Shown here one piece after another: positions 1 to 6,387 of a stretch of DNA of 29,082 nucleotides (position 1 is the stretch's first letter; the number at the start of each line of letters is the position of its first letter). The position numbers and the translations under genes were made by a program. The notes beneath the pieces were generated by a model. That model did not search any database, was not told the origin of the DNA, and worked only from the letters and a program-made list of their open reading frames with translations. The stretch lies in NCBI GenBank assembly GCA_018713425.1, contig DVOT01000125.1, forward strand, positions 1-29,082. The letters are read 5' to 3'. This stretch comes from Alectryocaccomicrobium faecavium. GTDB lineage: Bacteria; Bacillota; Clostridia; Christensenellales; Aristaeellaceae.

Positions 1-28
1 AAGGTTTGTCAACGACCAGAAAAATCTC

Positions 29-691
29 TTATGAAGAAATTTTTGCGTCCCCGTGGTAGGGCGCGCGCCGTGTGGGGCAATTCAAGCGCGTGCAGAGGGC
101 GCAATTGCTGTAGTCTTCTTTTGAGGCAAACAAAATGCCAGAACCGGATTTGTTGGGCAACATCAGCATGGAAGGTGTAAGCGAAACGCCGATTGCCCCT
201 TCCACATCGCCCAGCAGCGCAAACAGCGGCTTTTGGTTCTCGATCGGCCATTCTGGCAAAGAACCGGGATTCATGGTATACCGCGCGGTGGTATGGTAGA
301 GCGCGCGCATTTCTTCAAACACAGGGAGCATCGCGCAGCGCAACACGCTCTCCGCAATGTATTCCAACCAATAGCGCATAATCGGATCTTCTATCCGCTG
401 GCACAAATCGTATAGTTCTCTGCCGCACGTAACGACATAGGGATACACTTCCTGGCACGCCGCCAGATTTTTGGCCAGCAAAGGGCTTTCAAAGCATGTA
501 TTCTCCAGCCAAACGCGCTCGTTTCCTTCCACGCGCACGCTTACCCGGCAAAACGCCGCTTTGGGATTGGCGATGCGCATCGCCTCTTCAAAATAAGGGC
601 GCAAATCTTCGCCATCTTCTTCGTCCAAGTGCAATTTTCTGGCAATTTCTTCCCATACCAGCGCAAATGGCAAATGCGATCGTATCTCCAT
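29..691 (-). CDS. Stand-alone MetH activation-domain protein (B12-dependent methionine synthase reactivation-like)
   Basis: Predicted protein of 220 residues resembling the SAM-binding activation domain at the C-terminus of cobalamin-dependent methionine synthase (MetH), here without the catalytic domains. In MetH this domain presents SAM for reductive methylation of oxidised cobalamin. Supporting features are the segment around residues 140-162 (NPGSLPEWP followed by QKPLFALLGD) and residues 167-186 (IGVSLTPSMLMLPNKSGSG), typical of clostridial stand-alone members. A C-terminal Cys cluster (C197-x2-C200-x4-C205) suggests metal binding. The ATG at 691 is chosen because GAGG lies 6 bases upstream; an earlier in-frame start would overlap the previous gene. 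It lies 7 bases after the YjjG-like gene, so the two are probably cotranscribed. No MetH catalytic gene is in the window; the corrinoid partner is unknown. The fold assignment is fairly secure, the physiological role is inferred. Confidence 0.8.
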   Translation of the reverse strand: MEIRSHLPFALVWEEIARKLHLDEEDGEDLRPYFEEAMRIANPKAAFCRVSVRVEGNERVWLENTCFESPLLAKNLAACQEVYPYVVTCGRELYDLCQRIEDPIMRYWLEYIAESVLRCAMLPVFEEMRALYHTTARYTMNPGSLPEWPIENQKPLFALLGDVEGAIGVSLTPSMLMLPNKSGSGILFASKEDYSNCALCTRLNCPTRRAPYHGDAKISS

Positions 692-698
692 TTTTTCC

Positions 699-1385
699 TC
701 ACAACGCAAGAGCGATGTCAATCAATTTTCGAATGTCGTCAATTTCGTAGCGTATGCTCAAATCCGCAGGCTTGGCTTTATGGCGCGGATTGTACCAACA
801 GGCGTCCACGCCCGCGCGATTGGCTGCGAGAATATCGCTGGTGAGGCTGTCGCCGCACAAAAGCGCATCCTCGGGCGCAATGCCGCCCAGTGCCTTCAGC
901 GCGGCAAAGACCATTTGCGGCTCTGGCTTCTGCGCGCCCACTTCCTGCGAAATGATCACTGCTTGAAAATAGCCCCAAAGATTGCCTTTTTCCAGCCGCC
1001 GGCGCTGTACGCGGCCAATGCCATTGGTGACCAACGCGATGGGCATTTTCGTAGAAACCGCCTTGAGCACATCCAGCGCTCCATCCAATAGAATGCATTG
1101 TTCCGCCAAAGCGTCCGCATAGCGCTCTGTAACCTCTTCAGGCTTCGCGTCCACGCCATATAACGCCAGATATTCACGGAAACGGCGCACCTTCACTTCT
1201 TCTTGCGTAATTTGGCCCTTCTCATAATCGAGCCAGCACTGCGCATTGATGGCAGAATAATGCTCGCGCGCGGAAGGATCGTCAATGCCCAAAAAGGCGT
1301 TGACCTGGGCGATTGCGTTGCCCTCTGCGGCGTGAAAATCCATCAGCGTTTCATCATTGTCGATCAATAGTGCCTTATAGCGCAT
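699..1385 (-). CDS. yjjG: HAD-superfamily hydrolase, YjjG-type pyrimidine nucleotidase
   Basis: Protein of 228 residues with all HAD phosphatase motifs: motif I DNDET at residues 9-13 (nucleophile D9, acid/base D11), motif II TNG at 120-122, the motif III lysine in QKPEP around K153, and motif IV GDSLTSD at 178-184. The QRRRLE stretch after motif II and CWYNP near residue 196 match the YjjG/YfnB subfamily, which dephosphorylates nucleoside 5'-monophosphates, including non-canonical pyrimidine nucleotides, as a house-cleaning activity in the cytoplasm. The start is preceded by a good AGGAGG site. The gene lies immediately upstream of the MetH-activation-domain gene and downstream of the zinc-ribbon gene and its hairpin. 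The exact substrate cannot be read from sequence. Confidence 0.85.
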   Translation of the reverse strand: MRYKALLIDNDETLMDFHAAEGNAIAQVNAFLGIDDPSAREHYSAINAQCWLDYEKGQITQEEVKVRRFREYLALYGVDAKPEEVTERYADALAEQCILLDGALDVLKAVSTKMPIALVTNGIGRVQRRRLEKGNLWGYFQAVIISQEVGAQKPEPQMVFAALKALGGIAPEDALLCGDSLTSDILAANRAGVDACWYNPRHKAKPADLSIRYEIDDIRKLIDIALAL

Positions 1386-1500
1386 GAATCCTCCTGCCGT
1401 GGCGAAACCCGTTGCAATATACGCCGCGATTGCGGGCCGCCTTTTTGCTTGCTACAAATGGCAAATTCAGGCCGCAGCACGAAACTACCGCCCAAACACA

Positions 1501-1537
1501 TCAGCCCCTGGCAAATGCGGCATCTGCCAGGGGCTGA
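1501..1537 (-). terminator. 13-bp perfect hairpin after the zinc-ribbon gene, likely terminator
   Basis: Perfect inverted repeat: arms 1501-1513 and 1525-1537 (TCAGCCCCTGGCA and its complement) with an 11-base loop, starting 11 bases after the zinc-ribbon stop codon. Read on the minus strand it is followed by a modest U-rich stretch (UGUGUUU) rather than a clean U-tract. It probably ends or attenuates the RNA/zinc-ribbon transcript before the YjjG-like gene. Confidence 0.6.
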
Positions 1538-1547
1538 AACTCTCCTC

Positions 1548-1823
1548 TTAAGCGCCGCGCTTTTTCGCAAAGCACTCGCTGCAGTAAATCGGACGGTCCG
1601 TCTTGGGCACGAACGGCACGCGCGTGGGCGCGCCGCACTCGGCGCAAGTCGTTTCATACATTTCGCGTTCGCTGTTCCGGCTCGCCTTGCGGGCATCGCG
1701 GCAGCTCTTGCAGCGGCTGGGCTCGTTCATGAAACCCTTTTCTGCGTAGAATTCCTGTTCGCCGGCCGTGAAAACGAACTCGTTACCACACTCTTTGCAT
1801 ACCAGGGTCTTGTCCTCGAACAT
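1548..1823 (-). CDS. Small zinc-ribbon domain protein
   Basis: Protein of 91 residues built from Cys pairs: CKEC near residues 9-12, CKSC in the middle, and CAEC followed by CSEC in the C-terminal part, consistent with two zinc-ribbon knuckles. The N-terminal half (TLVCKECGNEFVFTAGEQEF, then a YAEKGF stretch) is a well-known clostridial zinc-ribbon family, sometimes misnamed cytochrome c551; there is no haem CxxCH motif. The function is unknown; RNA or ribosome contact is a guess. The ATG at 1823 is chosen because GGGAGGA lies 9 bases upstream; an in-frame open region further upstream runs through the structured RNA and is not credible as protein. It is the first gene after the structured RNA at about 2070-1850 with no terminator between, so both share the promoter near 2100. 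Confidence 0.85.
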   Translation of the reverse strand: MFEDKTLVCKECGNEFVFTAGEQEFYAEKGFMNEPSRCKSCRDARKASRNSEREMYETTCAECGAPTRVPFVPKTDRPIYCSECFAKKRGA

Positions 1824-1849
1824 TCTGATGATTCCTCCCGAATTGTAAT

Positions 1850-2070
1850 GCGCCGCTTTGATTGGCTGACCTGGTCTTTGCCCCCACAACCGCCGGCTGG
1901 AGCGTTCGCTCATGAGCCATTTGCTTCCCACTACTAGCCCTCTCAGCATTGGCTGGCCGGACTTACTTCTAGATCGCACCATGATCACCGGGCTTTGCCC
2001 GGCTTACGTGGGTCGTTTTGCCTGCGACTGGCATCGACTTACAACCACAGACCCAATCAAAGCCAACGGT
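1850..2070 (-). ncRNA. Structured non-coding RNA, probable raiA-motif (SpoRA) RNA
   Basis: About 220 nt with dense base pairing, read on the minus strand. The ends are joined by an 11-bp helix (2063-2053 with 1865-1855), followed inward by GGUCU/AGACC (2053-2049 with 1877-1873; G2053 is shared with the end helix). Inside are a two-step hairpin (2038-2035 with 2015-2012, and 2033-2030 with 2022-2019), a perfect CCGGGC-AAA-GCCCGG hairpin (2002-1988), a helix 1960-1956 with 1897-1893 enclosing 1954-1950/1919-1915 and 1948-1945/1925-1922, and a GAGCG/CGCUC hairpin (1911-1900). It begins just downstream of a strong promoter and encodes no credible protein. Length, closed-end architecture and position between recD2 and a zinc-ribbon gene fit the raiA-motif RNA class of Firmicutes. 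The class assignment is inference from memory; that the segment is a structured RNA is well supported. I checked by eye for RNase P, tmRNA, SRP and cobalamin-riboswitch signatures and did not find them; 6S RNA is the main alternative. Confidence 0.65.
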
Positions 2071-2073
2071 CAC

Positions 2074-2102
2074 ATTATAATCCATTTGGCGCGAAAAGGC
2101 AA
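2074..2102 (-). promoter_or_regulatory. Strong sigma-A-type promoter of the structured RNA / zinc-ribbon gene
   Basis: On the minus strand, -35 TTGCCT (2102-2097) and a perfect -10 TATAAT (2079-2074) are separated by exactly 17 bases. The start of transcription would fall at about 2070-2066, a few bases before the 5' arm of the RNA's terminal helix (2063). This places the RNA's 5' end precisely and argues for vegetative, high-level expression. Confidence 0.75.
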
Positions 2103-2175
2103 GCCCTTTTTTCGAATTATTTCACTTTTCTGCCACGTGCCAGACGCGATTGTTGCTGGTGCGGTGTCGCCCTTT

Positions 2176-4344
2176 CTATGCTTCTCCTTGTTGCTTCGCG
2201 TTTTCCCGCAACCTGCGCCCGAGCGCGCTATAACGCATCTGCATGCGCTTATTGGACACCATCTGCCAAATCGCCGCCTCCCTGCCCACAATGACGACCA
2301 TGCGCCTGGCGCGCGTTACCGCGGTATAAAGCAAATTTCGATTCATCAACATGGGCGGCCCTGAAACGATGGGCAATACCACGGCCTCAAATTCGCTTCC
2401 TTGGCTTTTGTGCACAGAAATGCAATAAGCGTGCTCCAAAGCATCCCAATCGCCTTCGCCATACACGGCTTCGCGTCCATCGTCGAAAGCGACGGTGATA
2501 CAACGACCGGTGCGGTCAATGGCGCGAATAAAGCCTATGTCCCCGTTGAAAACGCCTTCGCCTTCCTCCCCATCTTTTTCCCAGGAAAGGTCATAATTGT
2601 TCCGCGTTTGCATCACTTTATCGCCCACGCGGAAAACCGCCTCTCCGCGGGGCAATTCCGCCACCCCAGGCCTGCGGGGGTTGAGCGCCTCCTGGAGCAT
2701 GCGGTTCATTTCGTATACGCCTGTGATTCCCCGTTTCATCGGCGCCATCACCTGGATATCGCGCATGCTATGGAATCCCGCAAAGCCCGGCAAGCGGGTT
2801 TTCACCAGCGCGATTGTGCTAGAGGCCGCATCGTTGGCGTTTTCCTTGCGTTCAAAAAAGAAATTGGTGTTCTTGGTGCGCAGCACCGGCATTTCTCCCC
2901 GGTTGATGCGGTGCGCATTCATTACAATCATGCTTTCTTGCGCCTGACGGTAAATGGTGGTGAGCTTGGCCAGGGGCAAAACGCCGCTTTCGATCATATC
3001 CCCCAGCACATTGCCCGCGCCCACGGAAGGAAGCTGGTCCGCATCGCCCACAAAAATCAGCCGCGTGCCGGGTGCGATCGCGCGCAGAAGGCTGCGCATC
3101 AAAAACAGATCGACCATGGAAACTTCATCCACAATCACTGCTTCACAGGAAAGCGGCCTGCCTTCGTTGCGCAAAAATTTCCCTTCTTCGCCGCTGTATT
3201 CCAGCGCGCGGTGGATCGTGCGCGCATCGCGGCCCGTGGCTTCTGTAATCCGCTTAGCCGCGCGCCCCGTGGGCGCGCAAAGTTCTACTTGGCCCTTGAA
3301 CATGCGCAAAATGCACTGAATGCACGTGGTTTTACCCGTGCCAGGGCCGCCGGTGAGAATCAGCACCGTATTGTTCATGCACGCCCGAACGGCGGCCATC
3401 TGTTCCTCGCCCAGTTCTACATCCATGGGCGGCAAGGTCGGAATTGGCTTCGCGCCATAGCGCGCCAATTGCAGCAGGCGCGCCGCCACCTCCCTTTCCG
3501 CCTCATAATATTCCGGTAGATACACATTTCTTTTGCCATCGACCATCTCTATGCAAAACCGGTCGCACAATGCCAGACGCTTTAAAGGCTGTTCCAGCAT
3601 TTCCTGCGCCACGCCCAAAAGGCGCGCGGCGGACGCGAACAAGACTTCTTCCGGCAAAAAAGTGTGTCCTTCGCTTGCCGCGGCTTCTTTCAGCGCGTAC
3701 TGCATGCCGCATTCCAGCCGGTGCGGATCCTCCATGGGAATGCCCATGGAGCGCGCAATGGAATCGACCGTGCGGAAGCCAACCCCTTCTATCTCATCGG
3801 CCAGGCGGTAGGGATCGGTTTCCAAAAGCGCGCGCGTCTTGTCGCCAAAGCGCTTTAAAATCTTCAGCGCTAAGCCCATGGGAATCTCAAAGGACTGCAA
3901 ATACAGAATTTCCGATTGCATCTGCCGGTGCTCCTGGTACGATTCCAGGATCATTTCCGCCCGCTGCTGTTTGATGCCAGGCACTTCACAGAGGCGCTCA
4001 GGCGCGCTATCGAGCACTTCCAGCGTTTTTTCGCCGAAATATTCCACCAACAGCTTCGCTGTCTTGGGCCCAACTCCTCGGATCAGGCCAGACGCCAGAT
4101 AGCGCTCTATCGCCGTCTTGGTTTTGGGACGCAAGACCTCATAGGACTCTACCTTGATTTGCGCGCCATAATCCCGGTGCTCAACCCACTCGCCCGAAAG
4201 CGCGACATGCTCCCCTGCGGCCAAAAATGGCATCACACCCACCGCGGCAATCCGCTTTTTGCCATACCGCAGCATAGCAACCGTCCATCCGTTCTCCTCA
4301 TTGCGAAAGCGGATTTCCTCAATGATTCCTTCAAAGCGCGGCAT
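2176..4344 (-). CDS. recD2: RecD2-type ATP-dependent DNA helicase
   Basis: Protein of 722 residues, the usual length for RecD2/YrrC, a 5'-3' superfamily 1B helicase acting in DNA repair and replication-fork maintenance without RecB or RecC. The N-terminal region (residues 1-190) carries the RecD2-specific OB-like and helix-hairpin-helix segments (GLIRGVGPKTAKLL at 86-99 and VPGIKQQRAE at 121-130). The motor has Walker A GGPGTGKT at 332-339, APTGRAAKR at 357-365, Walker B VIVDEVSM at 403-410, GDADQLPSVGAG at 433-444, and C-terminal VHKSQGSEF and YTAVTRAR motifs. The start is preceded by GAGGTAA overlapping the metK stop codon 7 bases away, so it is translated from the metK transcript and probably falls under the SAM riboswitch. 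The structured RNA follows it with its own promoter. Confidence 0.96.
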   Translation of the reverse strand: MPRFEGIIEEIRFRNEENGWTVAMLRYGKKRIAAVGVMPFLAAGEHVALSGEWVEHRDYGAQIKVESYEVLRPKTKTAIERYLASGLIRGVGPKTAKLLVEYFGEKTLEVLDSAPERLCEVPGIKQQRAEMILESYQEHRQMQSEILYLQSFEIPMGLALKILKRFGDKTRALLETDPYRLADEIEGVGFRTVDSIARSMGIPMEDPHRLECGMQYALKEAAASEGHTFLPEEVLFASAARLLGVAQEMLEQPLKRLALCDRFCIEMVDGKRNVYLPEYYEAEREVAARLLQLARYGAKPIPTLPPMDVELGEEQMAAVRACMNNTVLILTGGPGTGKTTCIQCILRMFKGQVELCAPTGRAAKRITEATGRDARTIHRALEYSGEEGKFLRNEGRPLSCEAVIVDEVSMVDLFLMRSLLRAIAPGTRLIFVGDADQLPSVGAGNVLGDMIESGVLPLAKLTTIYRQAQESMIVMNAHRINRGEMPVLRTKNTNFFFERKENANDAASSTIALVKTRLPGFAGFHSMRDIQVMAPMKRGITGVYEMNRMLQEALNPRRPGVAELPRGEAVFRVGDKVMQTRNNYDLSWEKDGEEGEGVFNGDIGFIRAIDRTGRCITVAFDDGREAVYGEGDWDALEHAYCISVHKSQGSEFEAVVLPIVSGPPMLMNRNLLYTAVTRARRMVVIVGREAAIWQMVSNKRMQMRYSALGRRLRENAKQQGEA

Positions 4345-4351
4345 TCGCGTT

Positions 4352-5515
4352 TTACCTCGTTAGGGCATTCACGTAGTCCAGGCGTTCCCACGAAAGGTCG
4401 AGATCATCGCGCCCAAAGTGGCCGTACGACGCCACCTGCCGGTAAATCGGCCGGCGCAAATCCAGCCGTTCGATGATCGCCGTGGGGCGCATATCAAAGG
4501 TGCGCGCGACCAAATCCGCAATTGCCGCGTCCGGCATGGCGCCTGTGCCAAACGTGTCCACCGTGATCGAAACCGGATGCGCCACGCCGATGGCATAGGC
4601 CGCGCCAATTTCGCAGCGCTTGGCCAACCCGGCCGCAACGACATTCTTGGCCGCGTGGCGAAGAGCATACGCTGCCGAACGGTCTACCTTCGTCGGGTCT
4701 TTGCCGGAAAACGCGCCGCCGCCGTGCCGCCCCATGCCGCCATAGGTATCTACGATGATCTTGCGGCCCGTCAATCCGGAATCGCCCTGCGGCCCGCCCA
4801 CGACAAAGCGTCCCGTAGGATTGATATAATATTTCGTGTTTTCATCCAGCATATGCGCGGAAATTGCCGGACGGATCACGTGCTCAATCATATCGCGCTC
4901 AATCTGTTCGTGCGATACGCCCTCGCTATGTTGCGTGGAGAGCACCACGGTATCGATGCGGACGGGTTGGTTGTTTTCATCGTATTCCACCGTGACTTGC
5001 GCCTTGCCATCTGGCCGCAGATATGGCAGCGTTCCCGCCTTGCGAACCGCCGCCAGCCGCCGCGTGAGGCGGTGGGCCTCATAAATGGGCAGGGGCATAA
5101 ATTCCGGCGTTTCATCGCAGGCATAACCAAACATCATGCCCTGATCTCCCGCGCCAATATCGAACCGGCCCTGCGCGCGGGTTTCCAGCGCGTCGTTCAC
5201 CCCCATGGCGATATCGGGCGACTGTTCGTCTACCGACAAGAGCACCGCGCAGGAATTGCCATCGAAGCCGTATTCGGGCTTATCATAGCCAATTTCGATG
5301 ATGGTATCGCGCGCGATCTTTTCAATGGGCACATAACACTGCGTGCTGATCTCGCCCATCACCAGCACCATACCGGTGGTAGCGATGCTTTCGCAAGCAA
5401 CGCGCGCTTGTGGGTCTTTGGCGAGGATCGCATCGAGAACCGCGTCGGAAATCTGGTCGCAAATCTTGTCCGGATGGCCTTCTGTAACGGATTCCGAGGT
5501 AAAGAGCTTTTTCAT
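4352..5515 (-). CDS. metK: S-adenosylmethionine synthetase
   Basis: Protein of 387 residues, the normal length for MetK, which makes SAM from methionine and ATP. The N-terminal signature FTSESVTEGHPDK ends at residue 17; GAGDQG at 121-126 and GGGAFSGKDPTKVDRS at 265-280 are the conserved adenosine/triphosphate-binding signatures. The ATG at 5515 is set by AGGAGG 5 bases upstream; 25 further in-frame codons upstream lie in the riboswitch leader and are not protein. The gene is preceded by a SAM-I riboswitch and terminator, so its expression is switched off by its own product. recD2 follows 7 bases later. Confidence 0.98.
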   Translation of the reverse strand: MKKLFTSESVTEGHPDKICDQISDAVLDAILAKDPQARVACESIATTGMVLVMGEISTQCYVPIEKIARDTIIEIGYDKPEYGFDGNSCAVLLSVDEQSPDIAMGVNDALETRAQGRFDIGAGDQGMMFGYACDETPEFMPLPIYEAHRLTRRLAAVRKAGTLPYLRPDGKAQVTVEYDENNQPVRIDTVVLSTQHSEGVSHEQIERDMIEHVIRPAISAHMLDENTKYYINPTGRFVVGGPQGDSGLTGRKIIVDTYGGMGRHGGGAFSGKDPTKVDRSAAYALRHAAKNVVAAGLAKRCEIGAAYAIGVAHPVSITVDTFGTGAMPDAAIADLVARTFDMRPTAIIERLDLRRPIYRQVASYGHFGRDDLDLSWERLDYVNALTR

Positions 5516-5575
5516 TTTGTCCTCCTTCTTTCTGCAAGCCGCCACGAATCTGCTCAGGTCAGCCGCACACGCAAT

Positions 5576-5602
5576 AAAAAAGCAAGCCAACGCAGGCTTG
5601 CC
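5576..5602 (-). terminator. Riboswitch-controlled intrinsic terminator of metK
   Basis: On the minus strand, a GCAAGCC (5601-5595) / GGCTTGC (5588-5582) stem with a 6-base loop is followed by a run of six Ts (5581-5576). It sits between the SAM-I aptamer and the metK start. An alternative helix, GACGCGG (5620-5614) with CTGCGTT plus a C (5595-5589), would use the 3' strand of aptamer helix P1 and break the terminator's left arm, giving an antiterminator. SAM binding would hold P1 together and favour termination. Confidence 0.88.
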
Positions 5603-5617
5603 AGATATTACAGCCGC

Positions 5618-5714
5618 GTCTTATCTTTCAGCTTTCGCTGGGGGAATTGGCACCATGCCGAAGCCGGTTGCCGTGGTTTCATCGAGCCCTTCTCTCCACC
5701 ACTCTGCATAAGAC
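5618..5714 (-). promoter_or_regulatory. SAM-I (S-box) riboswitch aptamer
   Basis: On the minus strand the closing helix P1 is formed by GTCTTAT (5714-5708) and ATAAGAC (5624-5618). Between them lie the hallmark S-box blocks in order: AGAGTGGTGGAGAG, CGATGAAACCACGGCAACC, TGGTGCCAATTCC, and AGCTGAAAGATAAG. All conserved core elements of the SAM-I aptamer are present. It lies 100 bases upstream of metK, downstream of a consensus promoter and upstream of an intrinsic terminator, the standard off-switch layout in Firmicutes. Confidence 0.97.
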
Positions 5715-5739
5715 AGTCCGTGTATTCGTTTGCCTTTTT

Positions 5740-5768
5740 ACTATACCGCACTTTCGCAGATTTGTCAA
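5740..5768 (-). promoter_or_regulatory. Promoter of the metK riboswitch transcript
   Basis: A perfect -35 TTGACA (5768-5763) and a -10 TATAGT (5745-5740) are separated by 17 bases on the minus strand. Transcription would start near 5733, about 20 bases before the riboswitch P1 helix. Confidence 0.85.
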
Positions 5769-5778
5769 CGTTTTTGTG

Positions 5779-5807
5779 TTGCGAAATGTGGCATTTCATG
5801 CTATAAT
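5779..5807 (+). promoter_or_regulatory. Promoter of the nitroreductase-uridine kinase operon
   Basis: Plus strand -35 TTGCGA (5779-5784) and -10 TATAAT (5802-5807) with a 17-base spacer and an extended -10 TGC element. Its -35 box lies only 10 bases from the -35 of the divergent metK promoter, so the two polymerases would bind back to back. Confidence 0.75.
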
Positions 5808-5819
5808 TTGCTAGAAGAA

Positions 5820-5840
5820 TGTGTGGCACGCTTCCACACA
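5820..5840 (+). promoter_or_regulatory. 7-bp inverted repeat at the 5' end of the nitroreductase transcript
   Basis: TGTGTGG (5820-5826) and CCACACA (5834-5840) form a perfect inverted repeat with a 7-base gap, beginning about 6 bases after the expected transcription start. It could be an mRNA-stabilising 5' hairpin or an operator for a dimeric repressor; sequence alone does not decide. Confidence 0.4.
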
Positions 5841-5856
5841 GAAAGGGGTAGAAAGT

Positions 5857-6387
5857 ATGGTCAATCCCGTTGTTCACGCCATTATGGAGCGCCGGAGCAT
5901 CCGCAGCTATCAAGCAAAGCAGATCGCGCCCGAGCAGCTGAAAACCCTGATGGAGGTTGCCGTCGCCTCGCCCAGCGCCCGCAACTCACAGCCCTGGCAT
6001 TTCTCCTTTGTGCAAAACGCAAACCTGCTGCAGGACATCAGCCTCACCGTGGCGCAGGCGCTCGATAGGCCGGGCTACGATGTTTTTTACCACGCGCCTA
6101 CCGTTGTGTTTCTTTCCCGCTCCACCACGGAAAATCAGGCCTATGGCGCGATTGATTGCGGCATTGCCGCCGAAAATCTCGCCATTGCCGCCCAGGGCAT
6201 GGGCCTTGGCAGCGTAATCCTCGGCATGCCGCGCTCGGCGTTCACCTCGCCGCGCGCCGATGAATTCCGCAAAGCGTTGCGCTTTCCTGAAGGATACGAT
6301 TTCGCCATCGCCGTCGCCATCGGCTACGCGGCGGCCAGCAAGGAAGCGCATCCCGTGGACGATGGAAAAGTTGACCTGATATGCTGA
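5857..6387 (+). CDS. Nitroreductase-family FMN flavoprotein
   Basis: Protein of 176 residues, short but within the range of the nitroreductase (PF00881-type) fold, which acts as a homodimer binding FMN and reduces nitro compounds, quinones or related acceptors with NAD(P)H. RRSIRSY at residues 12-18 and SPSARNSQPWHF at 38-49 are the FMN-phosphate-binding signatures; the region GIAAENLAIAAQGMGLGS supplies the second FMN segment. The ATG at 5857 is preferred to the in-frame GTG at 5821 because a GGGG-containing site lies 8 bases upstream and the GTG falls inside the inverted repeat. It is the first gene of a two-gene plus-strand operon and its end overlaps the uridine kinase start. The physiological substrate is unknown. 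Confidence 0.9.
   Translation: MVNPVVHAIMERRSIRSYQAKQIAPEQLKTLMEVAVASPSARNSQPWHFSFVQNANLLQDISLTVAQALDRPGYDVFYHAPTVVFLSRSTTENQAYGAIDCGIAAENLAIAAQGMGLGSVILGMPRSAFTSPRADEFRKALRFPEGYDFAIAVAIGYAAASKEAHPVDDGKVDLIC

Noticed and set aside
1824..1988. An N-terminal extension of the zinc-ribbon protein running back into the structured RNA.
   Set aside because: The family starts at the ATG at 1823, which has an excellent ribosome binding site; the extension has no homology pattern and overlaps paired RNA segments.
1850..2070. Identity of the structured RNA as a cobalamin riboswitch, attractive because a B12-related gene lies nearby, or as RNase P RNA, tmRNA or SRP RNA.
   Set aside because: The conserved cores of these RNAs (B12 box, RNase P P4 region, tmRNA ends, SRP loop) are not visible. 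The nearby B12-related gene is also three genes away, beyond a terminator-like hairpin.
5516..5590. 25 extra in-frame codons at the start of metK.
   Set aside because: They lie in the riboswitch leader after the terminator, do not match MetK N-termini, and the ATG at 5515 has a perfect AGGAGG.
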